DNA from: an uncultured Candidatus Saccharibacteria bacterium
Lineage (GTDB): Bacteria; Patescibacteriota; Saccharimonadia; Saccharimonadales; Saccharimonadaceae
Direction: 5' to 3'
DNA length: 64,000 bases
Assembly: GCA_946548715.1 (NCBI GenBank)
Contig: CAMNPZ010000001.1
Span: forward strand, 1-64,000
A model generated the notes under the pieces. That model had not been told where the DNA came from, searched no databases, and saw nothing but the letters and a program-made list of their open reading frames with translations. This document shows positions 35,645 through 44,787 of this stretch, piece after piece. The position numbers and the translations under genes were made by a program. Each line of letters begins with the position of its first letter. Position 1 is the stretch's first letter.

Positions 35645-35653
35645 ATTATAACA
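35645..35653 (-). promoter_or_regulatory. Promoter of the 35378 gene, extended -10
   Basis: Minus-strand TGTTATAAT with a leader of about 30 nt holding GAAGG. Confidence 0.65.
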
Positions 35654-35664
35654 TACAAATTTCG

Positions 35665-35673
35665 TGTTATAAT
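35665..35673 (+). promoter_or_regulatory. MIP-family gene promoter, extended -10
   Basis: TGTTATAAT, then a short leader with AAGGAGG before the ATG at 35701. It is back to back with the minus-strand promoter at 35645-35653. Confidence 0.7.
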
Positions 35674-35700
35674 TAAACAAATATTATTTAAGGAGGAATA

Positions 35701-36666
35701 ATGGCGACCAAAAAGTCGAAATCGTCGAACAAGTCAAATAAGACTAAATCGACCAAATCCACAGCAGAAAAAACCGCTGTTAAGTCCGTCACCAAGTCTG
35801 CAGAAGTAGACACTGCGAAGACCACCGTGACAGAGAAAACCACTAAATCAGAAGATACTTCCGTAAGTTCTTCCAGCAATTCAGGCAAATCCTTCCTATC
35901 AGGATTTTTCGCCAAAAAATACGAAGGCAAAGAGAGTATCCTCACAATTTTCAAAAACCATAAATTCTACGGAGCATTACTTGGCGAGTTACTTGGAACC
36001 ATGTTACTTGCTTTTCTGTTCTTCTCCGTGTTACTCATGGGTATCGCTAGCACCGCTACTTACGCAGTCGCTATCATAGCCGTATTGATTGCGGTCTACG
36101 CTTTCTCAGGAGCATGTCTTAACCCACTAATCACTGTAGGCATGATGGCGTCCCGCCGCATGTCAGTCATTCGTGGCGTCATGTATATCATCGCCGAAAT
36201 CGCAGGCGCTTGGCTAGGCTGGCTAGTTTTCAACGCCTTCCATTTGGCCGGCGGCGAAACAGCCTACGAAATTGCGACCATCACCGCCATCGGTGAAGGC
36301 AAATTCTGGATTACCGCTTTAATCGAGCTAATGGGTGGCATTATCATCGCTTTCTTCTTTGCTCGAGCCCTCAAATACAAGCGCAGTGTATTCACATTCG
36401 CAGTGACAGTTACTGGTGGTCTCGTATTAGCAATTCTAGTTGGATATGTTATTTCAGCTGCCTTCGTCGGCCTCAGCAACAATTTTATCTACAACCCAGC
36501 ACTTGCCATGATGCTCCAAATTTTCCCAACTTCCGGCGAAAACTTCGGTGAAATCCTTGGCGGCATTTGCCAAGCACTATCAGCCTACGCGTTGATTCCT
36601 GCAATCGGCGGCGTTATTGGCTTCTATTTGTCCGACTTTAGCTCTAAACTAAACGACGAAGAATAA
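35701..36666 (+). CDS. Atypical MIP-family channel (aquaporin-like)
   Basis: 321-aa membrane protein: about 90 N-terminal residues rich in Lys, Ser and Thr, then six membrane helices in two halves. The first half-helix has NPL (ACLNPLITVG) in place of NPA; the second has NPA (IYNPALAMM) but Leu follows where nearly all aquaporins have the Arg of the selectivity filter. The helix 1 signature GELLGTMLLAFLFF is clear. It may carry a solute other than water or glycerol. AAGGAGG precedes the ATG. Followed by an intrinsic terminator. Confidence 0.85.
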   Translation: MATKKSKSSNKSNKTKSTKSTAEKTAVKSVTKSAEVDTAKTTVTEKTTKSEDTSVSSSSNSGKSFLSGFFAKKYEGKESILTIFKNHKFYGALLGELLGTMLLAFLFFSVLLMGIASTATYAVAIIAVLIAVYAFSGACLNPLITVGMMASRRMSVIRGVMYIIAEIAGAWLGWLVFNAFHLAGGETAYEIATITAIGEGKFWITALIELMGGIIIAFFFARALKYKRSVFTFAVTVTGGLVLAILVGYVISAAFVGLSNNFIYNPALAMMLQIFPTSGENFGEILGGICQALSAYALIPAIGGVIGFYLSDFSSKLNDEE

Positions 36667-36676
36667 GCCTACCTTA

Positions 36677-36708
36677 AAATAGCTCCTACAATGTAGGGGC
36701 TATTTTTT
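36677..36708 (+). terminator. Intrinsic terminator after the MIP gene
   Basis: Stem AAATAGC-CCTAC / GTAGGGGCTATTT with a run of seven T. Confidence 0.85.
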
Positions 36709-36728
36709 TATTATGCAATCCATCTTCT

Positions 36729-38150
36729 CTAGTGTTTCGGGAATAACGGAGTCTTGGGTGGTTGGATTTTGTCCCCTGCGAAAACATTCTGTATCTTTTC
36801 TGCTGTCTCCGGCAAAAATGGCGCCAACTCATGATTAGCCTGTAAAAGATCTTTGATTAAACCGCACATACAAGTATATAACTTCGCAATTTCTCCTTCT
36901 TTGGCCAAATTCCAAGGCTTCTCTTCATCAATTCGCTTATTCAAACCCTGAATCTTTACCCAAACCAAATCAAACGCTTTTGAAAACTTATATTCTCGCA
37001 TCAAATCATCGTATTCTTCCGAATAAATCGCTATACTCGTCCCAGTGTTAATCCTTATATCATTTTTGCTTGCAAGAGTAGCCAGTCTCTGAACTAAATT
37101 ACCTAAGTCATTGGCTAATTCATTATTGTACGCATCATCATATTTATCCCATGTAAAATCGGCATCTGCAAATGTATCCACATGTCGTAAGAAATAATAA
37201 CGAAATGCCTCGAGTCCGTATTTGTCAATCACTTCCAATGGCTCTACTACATTGCCAATTGATTTCGACATTTTTTGTCCATCTGCCAACACCATGCCAT
37301 GCGAAACGATTGTTTTAGGCAATGGTAACCCTAAACCAAGTAACAATGCCGGCCACAAAATCGCATGGAACCTTAAGATATCTTTTCCTACAAATTGTGC
37401 CGTAGCAGGCCACCAGCCAGAAATATCCTTTTCCGGATATCCCAACACTGTAATATAATTCGCCAAAGCATCCATCCAAACATACATCACTTGAGACTCG
37501 TCACCAGGCACCGGTACCCCCCAAGTCAACTGTGACGTAGGGCGCGATATCGAAACATCTGGTGTTTCCTCTAGTAACCGCATCATCTCTTTTTTGCGGA
37601 AGTCTGGCAGAATCAATATTTCATCTTCTTCTATTGCATCCCGAATCTGTTCTTTAAAATCCGCCACTCTATAGTAGTAATTCTCTTCTTTTAACTTCTC
37701 ATAGGGTTTTTGATGATCAGGACATATACCGCCGTTCTCTTGACATTCTTTCTCCGTGATATATCTCTCGCATCCCACGCAATACCATCCCTCATATTCT
37801 GCCTTATATATATGTCCGGAAAGCTTCTGCCATATCTCCTTTACTCTCTGTTCATGTTTTTTATCAGTGGTTCGCACAAAATCAGTATACGAAACATTTA
37901 ACTTTTTTATAAAACTTCTAAAATTTGCTGCATTCTCGTCAACGTATTCCTGCACGGGGACGTTCAGCTCTTTCGCCTTTTGAGCAATCTTATTACCATG
38001 TTCATCAGTACCAACCTGTAGCTTAACACTATCGCCACACGCTCGATAGTACCTTGCGCAGACATCTGCCAAACAATAATCTATCGCATGACCAATATGC
38101 GGCTTGCCATTAACATAGGGGATTGCGGTCGTTATATATTTTTTTGTCAT
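36729..38150 (-). CDS. metG: Methionyl-tRNA synthetase
   Basis: Class Ia synthetase for tRNA-Met (473 aa). HIGH motif in AIPYVNGKPHIGHAIDY (residues about 8-24), zinc-knuckle insert CVGCERYITEKEC...CPDHQ (about 121-143), and KMSKSIGNV (about 292-300). It ends after the anticodon-binding helical bundle with no C-terminal EMAP-like dimerisation domain, the short form. It is monocistronic; its promoter region overlaps the terminator of the preceding gene. Confidence 0.97.
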   Translation of the reverse strand: MTKKYITTAIPYVNGKPHIGHAIDYCLADVCARYYRACGDSVKLQVGTDEHGNKIAQKAKELNVPVQEYVDENAANFRSFIKKLNVSYTDFVRTTDKKHEQRVKEIWQKLSGHIYKAEYEGWYCVGCERYITEKECQENGGICPDHQKPYEKLKEENYYYRVADFKEQIRDAIEEDEILILPDFRKKEMMRLLEETPDVSISRPTSQLTWGVPVPGDESQVMYVWMDALANYITVLGYPEKDISGWWPATAQFVGKDILRFHAILWPALLLGLGLPLPKTIVSHGMVLADGQKMSKSIGNVVEPLEVIDKYGLEAFRYYFLRHVDTFADADFTWDKYDDAYNNELANDLGNLVQRLATLASKNDIRINTGTSIAIYSEEYDDLMREYKFSKAFDLVWVKIQGLNKRIDEEKPWNLAKEGEIAKLYTCMCGLIKDLLQANHELAPFLPETAEKIQNVFAGDKIQPPKTPLFPKH

Positions 38151-38169
38151 AAAAATATTCTATAATAGA

Positions 38170-38201
38170 ATAAATAACCAGTCAAGAGACCGGTTATTTA
38201 T
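38170..38201 (-). terminator. Intrinsic terminator after the 38222 gene
   Basis: 10-bp stem ATAAATAACC / GGTTATTTAT around a 12-nt spacer, just downstream of the 38222 stop on the minus strand. Confidence 0.7.
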
Positions 38202-38221
38202 CTGCTCATTCGTTTGCAACA

Positions 38222-38872
38222 TTAACCATTCATTTGCATAAATAACACAACTGCAAGCGCTATTACCACTATCGCCGCTACGGCAATTAGAGCAATTAAA
38301 GTTGACTTACTAGTTTTTTTCTTCGCTGGTTGTGCCGACGTAGACTGCACAGCAGGATCATTGAATGCTACACTAGGCGTAGGATTCATCGGCTGGCCCG
38401 TAAAAGAACCTTCAGGCTGCACCTCATCAACATTTGGCATACTGGCTGGACCAGAAACGGCCGAACCAATTGAGCCGGGTACAGGACCAGCAGCCTTCAT
38501 AGGGGCCTTTAATTCTTCCTCTACCGGATCTGGCGCCGCTGGCTTTTCTGGCATCATAATCGGGTCAGTCACACCCAAACCACTCGGCTTTATAATTGGA
38601 TTAATCGGTGGCTGCACAGGTGCCACCGTCGGCTGTGCTACCGGATTTACAGGCGGCATCGCCGGGCTTGGTGCTACCGGCTCGGCCGCTACAGGTGCAG
38701 CCGGAGCCACAGGAGGGACTACCGGTGCCACAGGCGCAGGATTATCAAAGCCGCTAGCCGACACCGGATTTGGTGCTACTGGCGCCGCAACCGGAGCCGA
38801 TACATCTGGCACTGGCGCATTAGGAACCGGCGCAGGCGCTGGAGTTGTTGTAGGATTGTTTATTGGATCCAT
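38222..38872 (-). CDS. Pro/Ala-rich tail-anchored membrane protein
   Basis: 216-aa low-complexity protein of P, A, V, T and N for about 180 residues (repeats of PVAP/PVAPV type), then a basic patch KKKTSKSTL and a C-terminal membrane helix (IALIAVAAIVVIALAVVLFM). No enzymatic motif. It may be a spacer or scaffold with a cytoplasmic Pro-rich arm. GAAGGAAG precedes the ATG. Confidence 0.75.
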   Translation of the reverse strand: MDPINNPTTTPAPAPVPNAPVPDVSAPVAAPVAPNPVSASGFDNPAPVAPVVPPVAPAAPVAAEPVAPSPAMPPVNPVAQPTVAPVQPPINPIIKPSGLGVTDPIMMPEKPAAPDPVEEELKAPMKAAGPVPGSIGSAVSGPASMPNVDEVQPEGSFTGQPMNPTPSVAFNDPAVQSTSAQPAKKKTSKSTLIALIAVAAIVVIALAVVLFMQMNG

Positions 38873-39020
38873 TTTATTCTTCCTTCAAAATTATATTTAA
38901 TATACTCGCTTATGTATACATAATACCACACATTCCATTTCGTCGCAACGCAAATGCAATAACTCATGCTCGTCATATTTCTAGTTAATTATCACGGCCA
39001 CAGTAGTTGTCGTCGTATTT

Positions 39021-40910
39021 TTAGCGACCGCCTCCGCCACCTCCGCCACCCCCGCCACCGGAAAAACCGCCTCCACCACCGCCAGAAAATCCCGACGATG
39101 AACCTCCTCCACCAGATATTGAGCTACTCGAATAATGAGTTGATGAGTTCGCCACGGACGCTGCCGTCCGCATCGAACGTGACAAATCAGAAACTACTAT
39201 TCCATTTGTCAAGAAATCTGGCTCCTGTATTTCTGCCACTTTGCAGTATTCTTTCAGCTCATTCATCCAGCTTTCTTCAAGTCCAAATACCGCCGCATAG
39301 GGCAATAACTTTTCATAAAGCTTCACAATCCCTTCCGGCGAAGTGTCTGCGCCTTCCACACTTTGAAGCATTTTGAGCCGCTCGGATTCCGCCATTTCGA
39401 TATATAATTTCAAACCATCCATATAACGCGAAGCTTTCAGACCCAAACTCGTATGAAATGCGTACTTATTGGTTTTACTCCTCAGGACCAACCATAAAAC
39501 AATCCACCCCACTATTAGCACCACCATTACCGGTAAGAAAAATGCATGTCCTACCGGGTATTTTCCATTTAATGATATTCCGTCAAAACCAATTTCCTCC
39601 AAAAACGATATTATCATTCCTAACACCGGAAATCCGATAATTAGCATCGTCATCACAATCTGCCCCGCAGTCATTGACTGATAGCTGGAGGTATTTTTCA
39701 TCCTATAGCCCGATTCAACCAACCCGTGCTCTTTCAGTTTTTTCAAAACTCCAGAATCATACTGTCTAGCCAATCTCACCAACTGAGATGTTGCCGAATG
39801 CGTCTTAATTGCAACCTCGTCGCCCACTGCCGGCATCTCTCCACCGTTCAGTATGGAAAGCAAGGTAGTCTCTTCACTATCCAATCCTTCCGTTGAATTA
39901 ATAATCAACTTCCACTTCTTCGATTTAGACGTACTATTACCAACCTTAGCAATCGAGACCTTTTTGTTAACTATCATATTTAGCAACAACGCCACTTTGC
40001 TATCTTTCTTTTTACCAATATAAACCTCATCCATCTCCGCAACACCATACTTCGGATTGGGCTGATATTCCGGCTTCACAAAAATCGACTTATATTCGTT
40101 CGTCTTCACCCTAGACTTACTATATTTTCGTATTGGCGAAATCATACAGAGTGCTACCAAAAGTGCCGTACCTAGCATGAGCCATACCAATGCATAACTC
40201 TTTTCCGGTTCCGGTATCGCAAAACTTCCCGGCTTTAGCTCTAAATCAAAGGTCAAGTTCTCATAACTACCCAAATTCGACGCTATAAACTCCACTCCAT
40301 CATCTATCTTTGTAATCGTACAAGAGTCTTGCCCACTCTCGCCATACGCTCCCGTATAGCACCAGCTCTGACCAGTCCAATCGTCCATATCTTCCAAATG
40401 TACCCGTGCCGTCACCCTATCAAATCGCTGATACCATCCATTACCATTCGTATCCCAGTATAATTCCTGTTTGTCACTAAATTCCGTCACCACACGCTGA
40501 AATTCGTATACCAAAGTATACATTTGCGTCCCCAACACATAATCATCTGTCCCCGTACATACCTCATAATGCCCATTGTATTTATCAATACTCCAAATTG
40601 GCTCTACCACACCATTTCGATATACCAGAATATCCGACTCAGTCAAACCATCCAAGGTTAAATTCCAATCACGATTGTTTGTATATGGAATTTGTCGACA
40701 AATTCCCTTGTTTTGTTTATAGTTGGGAAATTCTGCCGTCAAATTCTCCACTACCTTCAAATGCGACACCCCTTCCGCATCTTTTGTTAAATAATAATCC
40801 GCTGTAAAGTCACTGAAATAGAAATCATCCGTAGACGCATACACCGGTGCTGCGATAGTAGAAATCATAGTTATTAGCAAAACAAACATAGTTACAAAAT
40901 ATTTCTTCAT
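39021..40910 (-). CDS. DUF2207-family membrane protein with poly-Gly tail
   Basis: About 629 aa. Signal peptide (residues 1-25), an extracellular beta domain with YLTKDAEGVSHLKVVENLTAEF and the Asn-Arg-rich RQIPYTNNRDWNL, typical of DUF2207 (YciQ type), a membrane helix near 240-260, a cytoplasmic winged-helix-like part, and two more helices (about 425-470). The C-terminus is a Gly/Ser stretch including a run of more than ten Gly. Function of the family is unknown. The start at 40910 (MKKYFV) follows TGGTATAAT by 6 nt. Confidence 0.88.
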   Translation of the reverse strand: MKKYFVTMFVLLITMISTIAAPVYASTDDFYFSDFTADYYLTKDAEGVSHLKVVENLTAEFPNYKQNKGICRQIPYTNNRDWNLTLDGLTESDILVYRNGVVEPIWSIDKYNGHYEVCTGTDDYVLGTQMYTLVYEFQRVVTEFSDKQELYWDTNGNGWYQRFDRVTARVHLEDMDDWTGQSWCYTGAYGESGQDSCTITKIDDGVEFIASNLGSYENLTFDLELKPGSFAIPEPEKSYALVWLMLGTALLVALCMISPIRKYSKSRVKTNEYKSIFVKPEYQPNPKYGVAEMDEVYIGKKKDSKVALLLNMIVNKKVSIAKVGNSTSKSKKWKLIINSTEGLDSEETTLLSILNGGEMPAVGDEVAIKTHSATSQLVRLARQYDSGVLKKLKEHGLVESGYRMKNTSSYQSMTAGQIVMTMLIIGFPVLGMIISFLEEIGFDGISLNGKYPVGHAFFLPVMVVLIVGWIVLWLVLRSKTNKYAFHTSLGLKASRYMDGLKLYIEMAESERLKMLQSVEGADTSPEGIVKLYEKLLPYAAVFGLEESWMNELKEYCKVAEIQEPDFLTNGIVVSDLSRSMRTAASVANSSTHYSSSSISGGGGSSSGFSGGGGGGFSGGGGGGGGGGGR

Positions 40911-40916
40911 AGTTTC

Positions 40917-40925
40917 ATTATACCA
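40917..40925 (-). promoter_or_regulatory. DUF2207 gene promoter, leaderless
   Basis: Minus-strand TGGTATAAT, 6 nt, then ATG at 40910. It shares a 44-bp divergent gap with the ldh promoter. Confidence 0.7.
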
Positions 40926-40939
40926 AATCATAGTGCATA

Positions 40940-40948
40940 TGTTATAAT
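40940..40948 (+). promoter_or_regulatory. ldh promoter, leaderless
   Basis: TGTTATAAT, 6 nt, then ATG at 40955. Confidence 0.7.
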
Positions 40949-40954
40949 AAACCC

Positions 40955-41869
40955 ATGGATAATAACAAAGTCATGATTGTCGGTACTGGGAATGTGGGCG
41001 CGAGTATCGCTTTCGGTATCATGAATCAGCGCACCGCAGTCAATGAAATCATCTTAACCGACATCATCGCCAAAGACGCCGAAGGCGAAGCTATGGACCT
41101 TCGCGATGCTCTTGCCGTCGCTCCAAGTTACGTCAAAGTTAAAAATGGCACCTATAAAGACGCCCGCGATTGTGACGTGGTAGTTATCACCGCTGGCGCC
41201 GCACAAAAACCAGGCGAAACTCGCATGGAGCTCCTCGCCAAAAATGTCAACATCCTTCAGGGCATGATCGAACAAATCATGGCCTCCGGTTTCAATGGAA
41301 TCCTCCTCATCGTCACCAACCCCATGGATGTATTAACTTACTATGCTTTCAGATTTTCTGGCCTCCCCGCCGAAAAAGTCATCGGTTCTGGCACCGTCCT
41401 TGACTCCGCCAGACTCCGCACCCGCATCGCCGGTTATCTCAATGTCAACCCAAAATCCGTCCACGCTTACCAAGTCGGCGAGCACGGCGACACTGAATTA
41501 ACCCTTTGGTCCCTCGCCGACCTTGGCGGCCAATCCATCGCTAAACTCCTCGACCGCAATATTCGTTCCGACATTTCTGACTACGTCCGCAACGAAGTCT
41601 ACGACATTATCGAGAAAAAAGGTGCCACTTATTACGGCATCGCCACCTGCGTCATCGACATTTTGAACTGCATCTTCAACGACGAATTGCGCGTCCTTCC
41701 AGTTTCATCCTACGATAATTTCTCCGACACTTCTTTCGGCTGGCCCACCGTCGTCGGCCGTACCGGCATTATCCGTCGCCTCGACCTCAAAATCTCCGAG
41801 CACGAGGGCATCGAACTCCAAAAATCCATCAATACTCTTAAAAAAGCAATTAGTTCAGTAAGGCTATAG
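40955..41869 (+). CDS. ldh: L-lactate dehydrogenase
   Basis: NAD-dependent enzyme that reduces pyruvate to lactate, the likely redox sink of a fermenting symbiont. Rossmann motif VGTGNVGASIA (residues about 9-19), Asp at the end of beta-2 (LTDI) for NAD rather than NADP, QKPGETR where Gln marks lactate rather than malate specificity, and the catalytic GEHGDTE. 304 aa is a little short of the usual 310-320. The TAG stop lies inside the left arm of the downstream palindrome. Confidence 0.94.
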   Translation: MDNNKVMIVGTGNVGASIAFGIMNQRTAVNEIILTDIIAKDAEGEAMDLRDALAVAPSYVKVKNGTYKDARDCDVVVITAGAAQKPGETRMELLAKNVNILQGMIEQIMASGFNGILLIVTNPMDVLTYYAFRFSGLPAEKVIGSGTVLDSARLRTRIAGYLNVNPKSVHAYQVGEHGDTELTLWSLADLGGQSIAKLLDRNIRSDISDYVRNEVYDIIEKKGATYYGIATCVIDILNCIFNDELRVLPVSSYDNFSDTSFGWPTVVGRTGIIRRLDLKISEHEGIELQKSINTLKKAISSVRL

Positions 41870-42020
41870 CTAGAGAGTTTCGAAACATTTTGAAATCGCC
41901 CGATAAAATTTACAACAGTCACAGACGAGTAGCTGATACTGAAATATCAGGACGAGTCTGCCTGACCTGTTGTAAATTTTATGCGGCGAGATTTCAAGTT
42001 AAGAAACTCTCTAGCTATAG
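41864..42020. repeat. Long imperfect palindrome between ldh and exonuclease I genes
   Basis: About 157 nt. The ends pair perfectly for 18-19 nt (CTATAGCTAGAGAGTTTC with its complement at 42003-42020), then TTGAAATC and TAAAATTTACAACAG pair with their complements, and a small inner stem CTGATA-CTGAAA-TATCAG forms the apex. It fills the space between the two convergent stop codons and includes the ldh stop. It probably serves as a two-way terminator. Confidence 0.8.
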
Positions 42021-42022
42021 TT

Positions 42023-43357
42023 TTACTGCAATGATTGCATATATAAGAGTAGTTCTTGTTTAATAAAGTCGTCCTTCACTTGCTCGAGCTCCGCCATAAA
42101 TCTAGGTGCTTGTCGCTTCAACCGCTCTGTACGATATTTTTCGTATGCCTCCATTTCCGAATCCGACAAAGTTTCCGGGAAATTCCGGCCTTTGTAATGT
42201 AACAACAATTCCGGCAATCTCTCATCAATAAAATCTGGATGAAAATCCGTTAGCTTCGACGGCTCTGCATTCCGCACCGCCGACACCTTAATTCTGTCCC
42301 TATCATTCAGAAACCCATCATAGAGCGCCGCCTCCGGCTCCACCGCCGGCGGAAACTCCGGCCGCTTTTCATACTGCCCACGCATCTGCTCCGCAAATTC
42401 CGGATGGCTTAGCAAAGTTTTGAGATTGTTCTCTACTATTTCCTTCGTCAATCCTATCTTTTTCCATCCATCTCCCGACTCCAACACCCCCATCGGCGCC
42501 ACCGCCGGACACTTGTTGTAACACAATTCCTTTACGATTGGGAAATAAGATTCAGGACTCTGTTTCAAAAGTAATTCCAAATCATAACGCAAGTCAAATA
42601 CCAGCACATTCCCATTTCGCCCAGGAGCTAGCGGAAACACCACCGTCGCCTTATTATACTCATTCGAATATCGTCCTGAAGCATATACAAACGGTTGCGG
42701 CTGCGCCAAGTTCACTAATCGCTGCACCGCTCGTTTATCACGCATCTTTAATAAATAGTCAAACATCTTAGGCTGTTTGTCGCGTATCAACTTCGCCACT
42801 GCTATTGTGGCATACACATCCGACAACGCATCGTGCGCATGCTCATGCGACACACCGTTTAATTTCGTAATCAATTCCAACCGGTTCGTTGGCTTGCCAT
42901 CCTCCCGAAATGGCCATTCAATCCCCTCAGGTCTGAGCGCCCGCGTCAACCTCACCACATCCAATATATCCCACCGTGACCTTCCGTCCTTCCATTCCCA
43001 TTCATAGGGGTCATAGAAATTCCGCCACAAAGTCGCCCGCATAAATTCATCATCAAATCTCACCGTATTATATCCCACCGCTACAGTATTCGGCACAAAT
43101 ACTTCCTCCGTCACATATCGACAAAACTCCGCCTCGCTTATTCCATCCATCAAAGTTTGCTGCGGCGTAATTCCTGTCACCGCTATCGCTCCTGGACTCG
43201 GTAAGGCATCGTCTGTCATTTTCACTAGTACATTTACTGGTTCACCCACTGGCGCGAGTTCCATCGTTGTCCGCTGTCCCGCAAACTGCATCAGCCTATC
43301 TTCTCGCGGATTCAATCCTGAAGTTTCAAGATCGTAAAAGAAAAATGTTTTATCCAT
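42023..43357 (-). CDS. sbcB: Exodeoxyribonuclease I
   Basis: 3'-5' single-strand DNA exonuclease of the DEDDh family (444 aa), used in repair and recombination. The DxE motif is FFYDLETSGL (residues about 6-15); VGYNTVRFDDEFMR and HEHAHDALSDVYATI supply the second D and the H-x4-D site. The ExoI-specific SH3-like and C-terminal parts follow. A TGATAAGAA-like element lies just upstream of the ATG. Convergent with ldh. Confidence 0.92.
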   Translation of the reverse strand: MDKTFFFYDLETSGLNPREDRLMQFAGQRTTMELAPVGEPVNVLVKMTDDALPSPGAIAVTGITPQQTLMDGISEAEFCRYVTEEVFVPNTVAVGYNTVRFDDEFMRATLWRNFYDPYEWEWKDGRSRWDILDVVRLTRALRPEGIEWPFREDGKPTNRLELITKLNGVSHEHAHDALSDVYATIAVAKLIRDKQPKMFDYLLKMRDKRAVQRLVNLAQPQPFVYASGRYSNEYNKATVVFPLAPGRNGNVLVFDLRYDLELLLKQSPESYFPIVKELCYNKCPAVAPMGVLESGDGWKKIGLTKEIVENNLKTLLSHPEFAEQMRGQYEKRPEFPPAVEPEAALYDGFLNDRDRIKVSAVRNAEPSKLTDFHPDFIDERLPELLLHYKGRNFPETLSDSEMEAYEKYRTERLKRQAPRFMAELEQVKDDFIKQELLLYMQSLQ

Positions 43358-43431
43358 GTTTAATTCTTATCATACACAGCATCTTTTTTCAACCCACGAT
43401 ATGCACCCCCCTATCACAAACAAAAGAAAAA

Positions 43432-43453
43432 CCCGGGTCACTCTCGACCCGGG
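43432..43453. terminator. Intrinsic terminator after the 43465 gene
   Basis: 8-bp stem CCCGGGTC / GACCCGGG with runs of A and T on the two sides. Confidence 0.85.
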
Positions 43454-43464
43454 CGAAAAAAAGA

Positions 43465-43821
43465 TTACATGAACTCGTACGCACGGCGTCTCCGAGCCCA
43501 CTTTTTGATGGAGGCAAGCCGCCTCCTATTTATTTGGAGGTTTATGCTGCTCGTCACCTTTCCGGCGATGCGCAGCAGCACAAACTGCGACGGGAAAAGT
43601 AAAATACATACAATCAACGTGAAGATGTTGTATTTCATCGTCACGTCAGAAAAGAACAGAAATACCTCAAAGATAATGCACATCATCTCAAGCGTCTTCA
43701 CTTCCTCGATAGGTATTTCTACAAGAATCCTCATCAGCCGACTGCTTACAGAATACCTCCGTATACCGATGCAAGCCATCAGCAACAGCGACACGAAAAA
43801 CCATCCCATCCAAACAATCAT
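43465..43821 (-). CDS. Small membrane protein of unknown function
   Basis: 118-aa protein with three hydrophobic segments (about 1-20, 43-60, 65-87) and a basic C-terminus (NRRRLASIKKWARRRR). I do not recognise it. I prefer this strand to the overlapping plus-strand frame because it has its own extended -10 (43886-43894), a GGGGGTG ribosome site like that of the 8872 gene, and a terminator directly behind it. It is another self-contained single-gene unit. Confidence 0.65.
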   Translation of the reverse strand: MIVWMGWFFVSLLLMACIGIRRYSVSSRLMRILVEIPIEEVKTLEMMCIIFEVFLFFSDVTMKYNIFTLIVCILLFPSQFVLLRIAGKVTSSINLQINRRRLASIKKWARRRRAYEFM

Positions 43822-43885
43822 GTTTACACCCCCATCTAAATGTACTTAAGCGACTCCCCAGTCGCCCCCTTAACTTATCTTATAC

Positions 43886-43894
43886 ATTATACCA
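43886..43894 (-). promoter_or_regulatory. Promoter of the 43465 gene, extended -10
   Basis: Minus-strand TGGTATAAT; the leader of about 60 nt contains a small GCGACT/AGTCGC stem. Confidence 0.6.
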
Positions 43895-43981
43895 CACATG
43901 GTTATTTTTGTCAATATCTGCACCAGTACCCCAGCAAATATCAACCACGATACCAAACCAGCTATCGTGTATTTACAGCTA

Positions 43982-44713
43982 TTATTTCCCCACCATCATC
44001 TTGTCATAATCCATACCATATTGCGCATATTGATATCGCATCGACGCTTCCTCGAGTTCCTCTGACATCTTGGCCAACTCATCAGTTTTTTCCACCGCCA
44101 TCACAATAAACTTCAGTGGCTTATTCTTGCCACCACATATTTCCATCGACTCACCATAGGCCAACTCACCAGGAATCGTAATCTTGCGTATGCCACCAAT
44201 CTTCATTCCTTTCATACCCTGAGTCCACCCCTCAATCAATCCCATCGAAGGGTCAAGTATCTTCGAAAAGCTAGTCGGTTCATCATTATTATCAAACGTC
44301 GAATCAAACACCGACTCATCTGCACACCATCCTACATAGTAGGCCAAATAATTTGAGCCATCTTCCTTTACTTCTTCTCCTGAACCCTCTGTCAAATCTC
44401 GCGATTTCAAGCCTCCTTCATTGGCCGAATTCTCATTATAGCCAGAAATCTCCGACTTATACTGAATGAATTTATCAAAATCACTCTTAGTCTTCTCACT
44501 AAACTCCGCCACCACTTTCTCATAAGCCGCTTCATATTCAGCCTTTTTCTCATCACTAATTTCATCCGCTTCGGCACTAGTATCACTGCTAGAGCCACCA
44601 CTGTTCAACACAATCGCCGCATAGCTAGCAATCATCGACCCTAACATAATCACTGCAATCAAAATAATAAAAAACCGTTGTTTCGGACTGGTTTTCAGCT
44701 CTTTTTCTTCCAT
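43982..44713 (-). CDS. Membrane-anchored FKBP-type peptidyl-prolyl isomerase
   Basis: 243-aa protein: a short basic N-terminus, one membrane helix (about 12-35), an acidic helical linker, then an FKBP domain (about 120-215) with YVGWCADESVFDST, EGWTQGMKGMKIGGIRKITIP, and LAYGE. It should help fold exported proteins at the outer face of the membrane. Own promoter TGATATAAT and GGAG before the ATG. It follows the spc part of the ribosomal cluster but is separated from rplO by a terminator. Confidence 0.93.
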   Translation of the reverse strand: MEEKELKTSPKQRFFIILIAVIMLGSMIASYAAIVLNSGGSSSDTSAEADEISDEKKAEYEAAYEKVVAEFSEKTKSDFDKFIQYKSEISGYNENSANEGGLKSRDLTEGSGEEVKEDGSNYLAYYVGWCADESVFDSTFDNNDEPTSFSKILDPSMGLIEGWTQGMKGMKIGGIRKITIPGELAYGESMEICGGKNKPLKFIVMAVEKTDELAKMSEELEEASMRYQYAQYGMDYDKMMVGK

Positions 44714-44745
44714 ATCTGTATCTCCACTTAATTATTATTGGAATT

Positions 44746-44754
44746 ATTATATCA
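44746..44754 (-). promoter_or_regulatory. FKBP gene promoter, extended -10
   Basis: Minus-strand TGATATAAT with a leader of about 30 nt. Confidence 0.65.
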
Positions 44755-44755
44755 C

Positions 44756-44783
44756 AAAAAATAACCCCCGAAGGGGTTATTTA
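44756..44783. terminator. Intrinsic terminator after rplO
   Basis: Stem ATAACCCC / GGGGTTAT with a CGAA loop (TTCG on the minus strand), then a T tract. Confidence 0.88.
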
Positions 44784-44787
44784 TAGA

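Noticed and set aside
43469-43849. 126-aa plus-strand ORF overlapping the 43465 membrane protein
   Set aside because: The minus-strand frame has a promoter, a strong ribosome site and a terminator in the right places; the plus-strand frame has none and runs through that terminator's opposite side.
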